A DNA stretch of 64,000 nt, taken from DASWJS01 sp036397035. GTDB taxonomy: Bacteria; Actinomycetota; AC-67. A program made the position numbers and the translations under genes. Positions 33,817-41,767 of this stretch are shown here, piece after piece (the stretch's first letter is position 1; each line of letters starts with the position of its first letter). Under the pieces are notes generated by a model. The model was given only the letters and a program-made list of their open reading frames with translations. It did no database searches and was not told the DNA's origin. The stretch spans positions 1 through 64,000 of the forward strand of contig DASWJS010000023.1 of NCBI GenBank assembly GCA_036397035.1, in the 5' to 3' direction.

Positions 33817-33822
33817 TATGAT
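33817..33822 (+). promoter_or_regulatory. -10 element of a leaderless promoter (FKBP lipoprotein)
   Basis: TATGAT ends 8 bases before ATG 33831 with no ribosome-binding site between. Confidence 0.5.
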
Positions 33823-33830
33823 CCGCGCCC

Positions 33831-34352
33831 ATGCGAGCCCGCTACGCGTTCATGATCCTCCCGCTGGTCCTCGGCGCGTGCGCCGAGGGCACGATCGTCG
33901 GCTCCTCGACGTCGCCGAGTCCGAGCGTCAGCGCGAGTCCGACGACGGGTCCGGCCGAACGTCGCCCCAAGCCCGAGATCGTGATCCCGGATGCGGACCC
34001 GCCGGCCACGCTTCAGGTCGAGGATCTCGAAGTCGGCACCGGCGCGGAGGCGAAGCTCGGCGCGCAGGTGACGGTCGACTACGTCGGCGTGCTGTATGCC
34101 GACGGGACGGAGTTCGACTCCTCGTTCGAGCGCGACACGGCGACGTTCGGGCTCGACCAGGTGATCCCGGGGTGGACCCAGGGAATCCCCGGCATGCGCG
34201 TGGGTGGCCGCAGGCAGCTCACCATTCCCCCAAGCCTGGCCTACGGCGAGCAGGGGAGCCCGCCGGTGATCCCGCCGAACGCCACGCTGATCTTCATCGT
34301 CGACCTCATCGACGTGTTCTACCCGCCGCCGCCCTCGCCCTCGTCCTCCTGA
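33831..34352 (+). CDS. FKBP-type peptidyl-prolyl isomerase lipoprotein
   Basis: A 173-residue lipoprotein: signal peptide with lipobox LGAC (MILPLVLGAC), a Ser/Pro/Thr linker (about 25-45), then an FKBP domain from about residue 58 (DLEVGTGAEAKLGAQVTVDYVGVLYADGTEFDSS... VIPGWTQGIPGMRVGGRRQLTIPPSLAYGEQG) ending in LIFIVDLIDV. The active-site Tyr, Phe, Asp, Trp and Tyr positions of FKBPs are present. It would assist folding of exported proteins at the outer face of the membrane. Confidence 0.93.
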   Translation: MRARYAFMILPLVLGACAEGTIVGSSTSPSPSVSASPTTGPAERRPKPEIVIPDADPPATLQVEDLEVGTGAEAKLGAQVTVDYVGVLYADGTEFDSSFERDTATFGLDQVIPGWTQGIPGMRVGGRRQLTIPPSLAYGEQGSPPVIPPNATLIFIVDLIDVFYPPPPSPSSS

Positions 34353-34371
34353 CCTGCGCCGTTCCTGAACT

Positions 34372-34389
34372 ACCCAGCCCGATCTGGGT
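34372..34389 (+). terminator. Possible terminator hairpin after the FKBP gene
   Basis: ACCCAG-CCCGAT-CTGGGT forms a 6-bp stem with a 6-base loop 19 bases past the FKBP stop, followed by CTGAG rather than a T-tract. Confidence 0.4.
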
Positions 34390-34481
34390 CTGAGCCTCGC
34401 CGCGTTTGAGCGGTCTTCCGTCTACCGCCGCCGAGCCGTGGACCGCACCCTTGTGTCATGACCGGCACAAGGAGGAACGAC

Positions 34482-36074
34482 ATGAGCAGCACCGCGATCG
34501 GTCCGCACGAGGACCGTGAGGTCGACGTGCTCGGCACGTGGTTTGCACGGCTCGGCAGCGTCGCCGTGATGATCGGCGCCGCGTTCGGCTTCAAGTACGC
34601 CGTCGACCAAGGGGTCATCGGGCCGTCGCTGCGGGTCCTGATCGGCGTGGCCGCCGCGACGGCGTTCGTCGGCTGGGGCGAGTGGGCACGCCGCAGGGGG
34701 TGGGCGCGCTTCTCGCAAGCCGTGCAGGCCGGCGGGATGGTGCTCTACGTCCTGTCGATCTGGGCAAGCTCCGAGCTGTACGGCTTCATCGAAGCGCCGG
34801 TCGCGCTGGGTCTGCTGTCGCTGGTGACGATCGGGACGACGGCGCTCGCGTTGCAGCACCGATCCGAAGCGCTCGCCGTGCTCGCGGCGATCGGCGCGTA
34901 CCTCAACCCGCTGATCGCCGGCACGCAGGACTCGTCGCCGATGACGGTGTACGGCTACGCGCTCGTCGTCGGGGCGGGCCTGCTGTTCCTGGCGATGGCG
35001 AGGGACTGGCACCGGCTCGGCTATGTCGCCTTCGCCGGCACGTGGAGCCTGTTCGCGCTCGGCGTCATGGACGCGCCCTCCGGCGTGGCCCTGGCCTACG
35101 TCGGCGCGGTCGGAGGGATGTTCGCGCTGTCGCACCTCGTGCGAGCGTCGACGCGCGGCGTGCGGTCCGGCCCCTGGGATCTTCCGCTCGTGCTGCTGAA
35201 CGCGGCGGCCGTCTTCGGCTTCGGGGTCTCGGCCGCTGGCGAGCCGGGCGTCTTCACCGTCGTGCTCGCCGTGGCGTGCTTCGTCGCCGCCGTCTCCGCG
35301 CGGCAGCCCGACGTCGCGGACCCGGGCCTCGCGCGTGCCTACACGGCGCTCGGGGCGGGGTTCCTCGTCGTCGCCGTCCCGCTGCACTTCAACGGGCCGT
35401 GGATCGTGACGGCGTGGGCGGTGCAAGGCCTCACGCTGCTCTGGCTCGGACGTTCGGAGCGGATCGCCGTCATGGTGCCCTCCGGCGTGAGCCTGCTCGG
35501 CCTGGCGGCGCTGTGGGCGGGCGCGTACTTCGGCGACGTGGGCTACCGTCCGGACGGCCTTCTGCTCACGGTCGAGTCGTTCACGCTCGGAATGCTGGCC
35601 GCCGCGTTCCTCGCCGGTTCGCTCGCGCTGGCGCGGTCGGATCAGCCGTCGCAACGCGACCTCGCGCCGATCATGGGCGTCGCGGGCACGATCGGTGTGC
35701 TGGTGTGGTGGACGCTCGAAGCGACCTCGGCCGTCGCGCGAGCGGGAGTCGCCGACCCCGAGACCGCGACGCAGTTCGCGATCACGATCGCGTGGGCGTC
35801 GCTGGCGACCGTGCTCGTCGTCGCGGGCGTGGTCGCGCGGGCCCGCGTGGTGCGGCTCCAGGGCGTGATCCTGTTCGCCGTCGTCGTGGTGAAGCTCGTG
35901 CTGGGAGACGTATGGCTGATGCCGACGTCCTACCGGTTCATCGCCTTCACCGGCCTCGGGGCCGCGTTCCTCACCTGCTCGCTGCTCTACAACCGCCTGC
36001 GGGAGGCCATCCTCGGAAGCGACCCTGACCGCGTCGAAGGGCAGGACCGCATCGAGGAGCCCGAGCGCGTCTGA
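34482..36074 (+). CDS. DUF2339-type polytopic membrane protein
   Basis: A 530-residue protein with about 14 hydrophobic helices covering nearly its whole length. The opening VDVLGTWFARLGSVAVMIGAAFGFKYAVDQGVIGPSLRV is characteristic of DUF2339 proteins, and LNPLIAG and PLHFNGPWIVTAWAVQGLTLLWLG are further landmarks. The start at 34482 (MSSTAIGP) follows AAGGAGG at 34469-34475; an ATG eight codons earlier has no such site. Function of the family is unknown. Transcribed alone or with the following Rieske gene, which has its own -10 element. Confidence 0.82.
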   Translation: MSSTAIGPHEDREVDVLGTWFARLGSVAVMIGAAFGFKYAVDQGVIGPSLRVLIGVAAATAFVGWGEWARRRGWARFSQAVQAGGMVLYVLSIWASSELYGFIEAPVALGLLSLVTIGTTALALQHRSEALAVLAAIGAYLNPLIAGTQDSSPMTVYGYALVVGAGLLFLAMARDWHRLGYVAFAGTWSLFALGVMDAPSGVALAYVGAVGGMFALSHLVRASTRGVRSGPWDLPLVLLNAAAVFGFGVSAAGEPGVFTVVLAVACFVAAVSARQPDVADPGLARAYTALGAGFLVVAVPLHFNGPWIVTAWAVQGLTLLWLGRSERIAVMVPSGVSLLGLAALWAGAYFGDVGYRPDGLLLTVESFTLGMLAAAFLAGSLALARSDQPSQRDLAPIMGVAGTIGVLVWWTLEATSAVARAGVADPETATQFAITIAWASLATVLVVAGVVARARVVRLQGVILFAVVVVKLVLGDVWLMPTSYRFIAFTGLGAAFLTCSLLYNRLREAILGSDPDRVEGQDRIEEPERV

Positions 36075-36087
36075 GCGCGCGAGCGCG

Positions 36088-36093
36088 TAAGCT
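36088..36093 (+). promoter_or_regulatory. -10 element of a leaderless promoter (Rieske protein)
   Basis: TAAGCT ends 8 bases before ATG 36102; no ribosome-binding site. Confidence 0.45.
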
Positions 36094-36101
36094 CCGCGGC
36101 T

Positions 36102-36452
36102 ATGAGCAAACCAGTGAAGGTCGGCTCGGCCGCGGAGCTTGCGCCCGGGACCGTGACCGGAGCCGGCCGGTACGCGGTCGGCAATGCCGCCGGCGAACGC
36201 TTCGCGGTGACCCGGCGGTGCCGCCACCTGATGGCCGACCTGGCGAACGGGACCATCGATTCGAAGGGCTGCCTGGTGTGCCCGTGGCACGGCTCGCGAT
36301 ACGACGTGTCCACGGGGCGCATGGTGAGGGGCCCGCAAGGAGTCTTCGCGAAGATTCCCGGGCTCGGCGCGGCGTTCATCGCCTACACCAGGGTCGTGCC
36401 GCTCGGGCGGGCGCAGGTCGAGGTTCGGGACGGCGACGTCTACCTCGTGTAA
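36102..36452 (+). CDS. Small Rieske [2Fe-2S] ferredoxin-like protein
   Basis: A 116-residue single Rieske domain with cluster ligands in CRHLMADL (Cys, His) and CPWHGSRYDV (Cys, His), 16 residues apart. There is no signal peptide or membrane anchor, so it is cytoplasmic, like the ferredoxin components of dioxygenases. No oxygenase gene is adjacent, so its partner is unknown. The residue range GRMVRGPQGVFAKIPGLGA is longer than in classic Rieske ferredoxins. Confidence 0.9.
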   Translation: MSKPVKVGSAAELAPGTVTGAGRYAVGNAAGERFAVTRRCRHLMADLANGTIDSKGCLVCPWHGSRYDVSTGRMVRGPQGVFAKIPGLGAAFIAYTRVVPLGRAQVEVRDGDVYLV

Positions 36453-36496
36453 CCGCGGACCCGGGCGGCGATGCCGCCGGATCGGCGGTCACGGGT

Positions 36497-36502
36497 TAGC
36501 CT
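36497..36502 (+). promoter_or_regulatory. -10 element of a leaderless promoter (glycan cluster)
   Basis: TAGCCT ends 7 bases before ATG 36510; no ribosome-binding site. It would drive the five-gene run to 40088. Confidence 0.45.
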
Positions 36503-36509
36503 TGGTCGC

Positions 36510-37412
36510 ATGACGGCGGGGGAAATCGACGTCTCGATCGTGCTGCCGGTGTTCAACGAGCGCGGACACCTGCACGAGGAGATCGCGCGCATCCGGTCTT
36601 CGATGGACGCGTCGTCGCTCGCCTACGAGATCGTGGCGATCGACGACGGCTCGACCGACGGCAGCGGCGACGAGATTCGCTCGATCGAGGGCATCCGCGT
36701 GATGGGCTTCGCGCGCAACCGCGGGTCGGGCGCGGCGCGCAAGGCAGGGACGCGCGCGGCGCGCGGGCGGGTCGTGGTGTGGACCGACGTCGACATGACC
36801 TACCCGAACGACGAGATCCCTCGGCTGGTCAAGGAGCTGGAGGGCTACGACCAGGTCGTCGGCGCCCGCACGTCCGAGAAGGGGACGCTCAAGCTGCTGC
36901 GCGGGCCCGCGAAATGGCTGATCCGGCGGCTCGCGAGCTACCTGGTGCGCACGCCGATCCCCGACCTCAACTCCGGCTTCCGCGCGTTCCGTCGCGAGGT
37001 GGCGGCGCAGTACTTGCACCTGCTGCCGCAGGGCTTCTCGTGCGTGACGACGATGACGATGACCTTCCTGGCCAACGGCTACTCGGTCCACTACATCCCG
37101 ATCGACTACGCCGAGCGGGCCGGCAACTCCAAGTTCCATTGGTGGGTCGACACGAAGCGCTACCTCGGCCAGGTCGTGCGGCTCGTGATGTCCTACGCGC
37201 CGCTGCGCGTGTTCGTACCGGTCGGCCTCGCCCTGCTGCTGATCGGCAGCGGGAAGCTCGTCTTCGACATGGTCGACAAGGACTTCCGCGTGGCGACCAA
37301 CACGCTGCTGCTGCTGTTCGCCTCCGTGCAGGCCTTCGCGATCGGGCTCGTCGCAGACCTGGTCGTGCACCGCACGAAGCCGCGGGACGAGGTCGAGCCG
37401 GCCTCGGTGTAG
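36510..37412 (+). CDS. Family 2 glycosyltransferase, polyprenyl-phosphate type
   Basis: A 300-residue GT-A glycosyltransferase: VSIVLPVFNERGHLHEEI, AIDDGSTDGSGD, metal-binding TDVDMTYP, and NSGFRAFRR of the DPM1/DpgS-like clade. After the catalytic domain come two C-terminal transmembrane helices (about 232-250 and 265-285). It probably transfers a sugar to a polyprenyl phosphate at the inner membrane face. First gene of a run joined to a second glycosyltransferase with no gap. Confidence 0.9.
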   Translation: MTAGEIDVSIVLPVFNERGHLHEEIARIRSSMDASSLAYEIVAIDDGSTDGSGDEIRSIEGIRVMGFARNRGSGAARKAGTRAARGRVVVWTDVDMTYPNDEIPRLVKELEGYDQVVGARTSEKGTLKLLRGPAKWLIRRLASYLVRTPIPDLNSGFRAFRREVAAQYLHLLPQGFSCVTTMTMTFLANGYSVHYIPIDYAERAGNSKFHWWVDTKRYLGQVVRLVMSYAPLRVFVPVGLALLLIGSGKLVFDMVDKDFRVATNTLLLLFASVQAFAIGLVADLVVHRTKPRDEVEPASV

Positions 37413-38510
37413 ATGCGGGTCCTGTTCTTCGGCACCTACGACGCGGACCGGCACCCCCACGTTCGAGTCCTCATGGAGGGGTTCCGCGACCTCGGCGACG
37501 AGGTGATCGAGTGCAACGAGCCGCTGGGTCTGAGCACCCGAGAGCGTGTGGGGATCCTGCGGCGGCCGTGGCGCGCGCCGCTGCTGGCGGCGCGCGTGCT
37601 GTCGCGGTGGACCCGGCTCCGGCGGCGCGCGCGCGCGATGGCCGTCCCCGACGTGGTCGTCGTCGGCTACCTGGGCCACTTCGACGTGCACCTTGCCCGC
37701 CGGCTGTGGCCGCGCACGCCGCTCGTGCTCGACCACATGATCTTCGCGCGCGACACGGCGCTCGATCGGGGCGTGCGGTTCGGGCCGGTCGTGTGGCTGC
37801 TGGGGCTGATCGACGGCGCCGCCCTGCGCGCGGCCGACCTAATCGCCGTGGACACCGACGAGCACGCGGCGATGGTCCCGCCGGCGTTGCGCTCGCGCGT
37901 CGTCGTCGCGGCGATCGGCGCAACCGCTCGCTGGTTCCGCGACCCGACCGCCGGCGCCGGTGAGCCGCTCTCGGCGATCTTCTACGGCTCGTTCGCGCCG
38001 CTGCAGGGCGGGCCGGTCATCGGAGAGGCGATCGCACGGTGCGCGGAGCTGTGCCCCAGCGTGCGCTTCACGATCGTCGGGCACGGGCAGGACCTCGCGG
38101 CGACGCGCGCGCGCACGGCGGCCAACCGCTCCGTCGTCTGGCGGGACTGGATCGACCCGGCCGAGCTTCCCGCCGCCGTCGCCGCGCACGACGTGTGCCT
38201 GGGCATCTTCGGGACGAGCCCCAAGGCGTCGCGCGTCGTGCCGCACAAGGTCTTCGAAGGAGCGGCCGCGGGGTGCGCGATCGTGACCGCGGACACGCCG
38301 CCCGCGCGGCGCGCGCTCGGCGACGCGGCCGTGTTCGTGCCGCCGGGCGACGCGAGGGCGCTCGCCGAGGCGATCGAGCGCCTTGCCGCCGACCCGGCCG
38401 CGGTGCGAGACCTGCGGCGCGCCGCCTTCGCCCGCGCGACGGAAGCGTTCGCCGGCGCCGCGGTCGTCGCGGGGCTCCGCGAGCGGCTCTCGCGAGAGGC
38501 CGCGCGGTGA
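37413..38510 (+). CDS. GT-B (family 1/4-like) glycosyltransferase
   Basis: A 365-residue glycosyltransferase. The C-terminal nucleotide-sugar domain is clear: FYGSFAPLQGGPVIGEAIA, FTIVGHGQDL, then SRVVPHKVFEGAAAGCAIVTADTPPARRALGD with the donor-binding Glu, and a closing VPPGDARALAEAIERL. The ATG directly abuts the preceding stop. Acceptor and donor are unknown. It belongs with the methyltransferase and flippase-like genes that follow in overlapping frames. Confidence 0.85.
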   Translation: MRVLFFGTYDADRHPHVRVLMEGFRDLGDEVIECNEPLGLSTRERVGILRRPWRAPLLAARVLSRWTRLRRRARAMAVPDVVVVGYLGHFDVHLARRLWPRTPLVLDHMIFARDTALDRGVRFGPVVWLLGLIDGAALRAADLIAVDTDEHAAMVPPALRSRVVVAAIGATARWFRDPTAGAGEPLSAIFYGSFAPLQGGPVIGEAIARCAELCPSVRFTIVGHGQDLAATRARTAANRSVVWRDWIDPAELPAAVAAHDVCLGIFGTSPKASRVVPHKVFEGAAAGCAIVTADTPPARRALGDAAVFVPPGDARALAEAIERLAADPAAVRDLRRAAFARATEAFAGAAVVAGLRERLSREAAR

Positions 38511-39235
38511 AGCCGCCGCTGACGGCGGGCGCGTGGCTCCGCTACGACGCGATCATGAGCGCGCTCGACGGCGCGCCCGAGGTCCGCTCGATCCTGGAGG
38601 TCGGGTGCGGGCTCGGCGCGCTCGGCGCGCGGCTCGCCCGCCGCTTCGACTACACCGCGGTCGAGCGCGACGAGCGGTCGGCGTCGGTCGCGCGCTCGCG
38701 GATCGAGCCGCTGGGCGGGCGCGTGGTGACCGGCGACATCGAGCAGCTCGGCGACGCGGAGACCTTCGACGCCGTGTGCGCCTTCGAGGTGCTCGAGCAC
38801 GTCGACGACGACGGGGCCGCGCTGGCGGCGTGGCGGGCGCGCCTGTCGCCGCGCGGACTGCTGGTGCTGAGCGTGCCGGCGTTCCAGCGACGCTTCGCGC
38901 CCTGGGATGCGAAGGTGGGGCACCTGCGCCGCTACGAGCCCGACGCGCTCGCACGGCTCGTGGAGGGGAGCGGGTTCACCGACGTCCGATGGCGCCTGCA
39001 CGGGTTCGTGCTGGGCGAGGCGCTGGAGGCCGTCCGCAACCGGATCGCCGCCCGGCAGGAGACGGGCGGGACCACCGGCGAGCGGACGGCGGCGAGCGCC
39101 CGCGTGCTGCAACCGCCGGCGTGGCTCGGCCCCGCGACGTGGCTCGCGACCGCGCCGTTCCGTCTCGTGCAGCGGACGCCGGCGGGCGCGGGGCGCGGGA
39201 TCGGGATCGTGGTCGGAGCGCGCCGCGATGACTGA
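38507..39235 (+). CDS. SAM-dependent methyltransferase in glycan cluster
   Basis: A 242-residue class I methyltransferase with motif I ILEVGCGLGALGARLA, an acidic residue after it (AVERDE), and FDAVCAFEVLEHVDDD. The later LSVPAFQRRFAPWDAKVGHLRRYEPDAL is typical of methyltransferases in polysaccharide and lipid-linked sugar clusters. The GTG at 38507 overlaps the preceding stop as GTGA, and its 3' end overlaps the flippase-like gene by 8 bases. Substrate unknown. Confidence 0.85.
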   Translation: MKPPLTAGAWLRYDAIMSALDGAPEVRSILEVGCGLGALGARLARRFDYTAVERDERSASVARSRIEPLGGRVVTGDIEQLGDAETFDAVCAFEVLEHVDDDGAALAAWRARLSPRGLLVLSVPAFQRRFAPWDAKVGHLRRYEPDALARLVEGSGFTDVRWRLHGFVLGEALEAVRNRIAARQETGGTTGERTAASARVLQPPAWLGPATWLATAPFRLVQRTPAGAGRGIGIVVGARRDD

Positions 39236-40088
39236 GCACCGTCGCCGCGTCGTCCGAACGGTGTTCGGTCTGGTGTCGCTCGCCTTCGTCGCGATCGCCT
39301 TCCAAACGGCGCTCGGCCGATACGAGGGCTCGGTGGTGCCCGCGTGGCCGGCGATCGGGGCCGCGACCGTCCTGGTGGGCGCGGGGATCTCCTTCGGCGC
39401 GCGCGGCTGGGCGGACCTCCTGGGAACGCGGGATCGCGCGGTCGTGTCGGGGTTCCTGCTCGCGCAGCTCGGCAAGTACGTCCCGGGGGGCTTCTGGCAG
39501 CACGCGGGACAGGTGGGGACGGCGGCGGCGGCGGTCCCGGTGTCCAAGGCCGTCGCCGCCGTCCCGATCCAAGCGCTCGTGTACGTCGCGGCCGCGGGCG
39601 CCGTGGGGGCGTGGTACGGCCTGTTCGCCGCCGGGGCCGCGGGCTGGGTGCGGCTGGCGACCATCGCGTCCGCGGTGCTCGTCCTGCTGATCTGGCGGCG
39701 GTGGATGGACTTGCTGCTTCGCCTCGGCGGGCGGCCCGGCGCGAAGGCGCGCGCGCTCCTTCCCCCGCAGCGGGCGATCACGCGCTCGTTCACCTGGAGC
39801 GTCGGGACGCTCGTGGCGAGCGGAGCGGGCTTCGCCGCGCTCGCGACCGCGGTCGGCGCGACGGAGTCGTTCTTGGGCGCGACGGCGGCGTTCGCGCTCG
39901 CGTGGGCGGCCGGTTTCCTCGCGCTGCCCTTCCCGGCCGGGATCGGCGTTCGCGAAGCGGTGCTGACCGCGCTCGTCGGGCCGGCGGCGCCGGTGCTCGC
40001 CGCGGCCATCGCGCACCGGCTGGTCACGATCGCTGCCGAGGCGATCGCCGTCGGCCTCAGCCGGTTGTTCCTGCGTCCGCGCGCGTGA
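39228..40088 (+). CDS. Lysylphosphatidylglycerol synthase/flippase-like membrane protein
   Basis: A 286-residue integral membrane protein with about eight helices, matching the LPG_synthase_TM/UPF0104 family: LLAQLGKYVPGGFWQHAGQ is the hallmark, with AGFLALPFPAGIGVREAVLTALVG near the end. Members move or modify lipid-linked intermediates. It overlaps the methyltransferase at its 5' end and the convergent membrane protein gene by 32 bases at its 3' end. Confidence 0.85.
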   Translation: MTEHRRRVVRTVFGLVSLAFVAIAFQTALGRYEGSVVPAWPAIGAATVLVGAGISFGARGWADLLGTRDRAVVSGFLLAQLGKYVPGGFWQHAGQVGTAAAAVPVSKAVAAVPIQALVYVAAAGAVGAWYGLFAAGAAGWVRLATIASAVLVLLIWRRWMDLLLRLGGRPGAKARALLPPQRAITRSFTWSVGTLVASGAGFAALATAVGATESFLGATAAFALAWAAGFLALPFPAGIGVREAVLTALVGPAAPVLAAAIAHRLVTIAAEAIAVGLSRLFLRPRA

Positions 40089-41754
40089 CGCGGTAGACCG
40101 AATAGATCAGCGAATCGTCGATCGGCGTAAAGACGAAGCCGGCTTCTTCCATCACCGTTCGATAGCGATCGAGTTCGTCGCCGTCGAAGTCGTCGACCCA
40201 CGCGACCGGAATGCCCGCGTCGTGGACCGTATGCAGAACGTCGATGAGCCGGTCTGAATCGGGCAGGGTGCGCCACGGACCTTCGGGCCCTCGTGGGATC
40301 GGCGTTGTGTTGTCGTTGAGATAGGAAAGGATCAGGGTGTCGCGGACCGGGAACAGCCCCTTGTCCGCCATTCGCGTCATTACGATTGCATCCTCCGGTA
40401 CGAGCCGCTCGACGCGGTCTCGCAGCATGGTGATCCATGCGGTCGCGGCACGCTGGCGCATGATCCCCTGCGGCCCGATGATTGCCGTTTCCAGGCATGC
40501 GACTGCGAGGAGGACGCCGATCCAGGCCAGCGGCCGGATTCGGAGCCCACGCTCGAGCACCGCGCGCACGCCGAGCGCGGTCCACAGCCCCAGCGGCGCG
40601 AGGAGGTATCGGAACAGCGACGCGTTCACGACGACGGAGTCCGACCCATTCGTCGACTGCGGCAGGTGGAACGCGGCGAGCAGGATCGTCCCGGCGAGCA
40701 GGCTCAGCACAAGACCACGATCAGCTTCGTGGCGCAAGGCCGCCCGGAGACCAAGGCCGAGCCCGATCAACTGCGGCAGCCAGATGGTGGGCAGCACCAC
40801 GGCATAGAGGACGAGGTGATTTACGAGCGCGAATGGCTGGAACCAGGTCGTGTCGGCAAAGTTGAGCGTCTCGCTCTGGAGCCGCAGCGTCAGCTCGTAG
40901 CCGGTCGTCGTAGGCGAGCCGTACGTAAGTTGGTTGAACACGAGGATGACGGCCAGGGAGGCGCCGGCGACGAGCGCGACCGTCGCCAGGTGACGTGCCG
41001 GAGGTCGCTTCTTGACGAGGAGAAACACAGCCGGAGGTAGCGCCATCAAGACTGCGGGATACCGGAACAAGATCGCGGCGCCGATACAGACCGAGGCCGT
41101 CATGAGGTCGCCGAACCGCTCCCCTCGCCAGTAGCGTACGAAGGCGACCATCGCGCCCAGCATCGACAGCGCCGAGAGCGTGTCGCCCGCAACGGTCGGC
41201 GTCGCGGCCACAATCAGCGAGGGATGGGCGAGCCACAGCACGAACGCCACGGTGCCGGCCATTCGCGCGGCTGAGCGCGGCCCGGCGCGCGCCGGCGTGG
41301 CAAGAAGGTGCTCGGCGAGCCAGGCGACCAGGAATGCCGAGCCAACCGCCGCTAGCGGCGTGGCTATCGCAACTAGTGGCATCCACAGTGCGGCCAGCAG
41401 CGCGTAGAAAAGCATCGTCCCTGCGAAGTCCTGCGGAACGATGTCGCCGTTCACTCGTGCGGCGTCGCGAGGCGTCAGCGCCCGCGCGATGTCCGGAGGC
41501 AACGTGTCCGCGTACCGCAAGGGTTGGCGGAACCAATGCCCCTCGGCGGCGCGGTCGACCAGCACCAAGCCGACGGACTCGCGCGGGGTGTTGGTGGGCC
41601 CCGGCTCGTTCCAGGGCCGAGGGATGGCGAAGAGGTAGAAGAGGAAGAACCCGGCGGCAAGCAGGAGCCGAATGCGCTTGTGCGCGAATCCTCTTCGGGC
41701 CCGAGCGGCCTGAGGCGTTGTGTCGTCGGCTTGGGTCGGAGCTTGTTGATCCAT
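40057..41754 (-). CDS. Polytopic membrane protein, GT-C-like, tandem paralogue A
   Basis: A 565-residue protein with about 11 transmembrane helices and a soluble C-terminal domain. The N-terminal loop after helix 1 holds PRPWNEPGPTNTPRESVG and DIARALTPRDAARVNG... PQDFAG, shared with the next gene upstream. The C-terminal part has DAIVMTRMADKGLFPVRDTL. The topology and acidic first loop resemble GT-C (ArnT/PMT-like) glycosyltransferases, but I see no certain DD/DE motif. ATG 41754 is preferred; GTG codons just upstream are possible. The 3' end overlaps the flippase-like gene. GC is lower than in neighbouring genes. Confidence 0.75.
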   Translation of the reverse strand: MDQQAPTQADDTTPQAARARRGFAHKRIRLLLAAGFFLFYLFAIPRPWNEPGPTNTPRESVGLVLVDRAAEGHWFRQPLRYADTLPPDIARALTPRDAARVNGDIVPQDFAGTMLFYALLAALWMPLVAIATPLAAVGSAFLVAWLAEHLLATPARAGPRSAARMAGTVAFVLWLAHPSLIVAATPTVAGDTLSALSMLGAMVAFVRYWRGERFGDLMTASVCIGAAILFRYPAVLMALPPAVFLLVKKRPPARHLATVALVAGASLAVILVFNQLTYGSPTTTGYELTLRLQSETLNFADTTWFQPFALVNHLVLYAVVLPTIWLPQLIGLGLGLRAALRHEADRGLVLSLLAGTILLAAFHLPQSTNGSDSVVVNASLFRYLLAPLGLWTALGVRAVLERGLRIRPLAWIGVLLAVACLETAIIGPQGIMRQRAATAWITMLRDRVERLVPEDAIVMTRMADKGLFPVRDTLILSYLNDNTTPIPRGPEGPWRTLPDSDRLIDVLHTVHDAGIPVAWVDDFDGDELDRYRTVMEEAGFVFTPIDDSLIYSVYRVTRADAGTTG

Positions 41755-41767
41755 CACCGTCACGAGT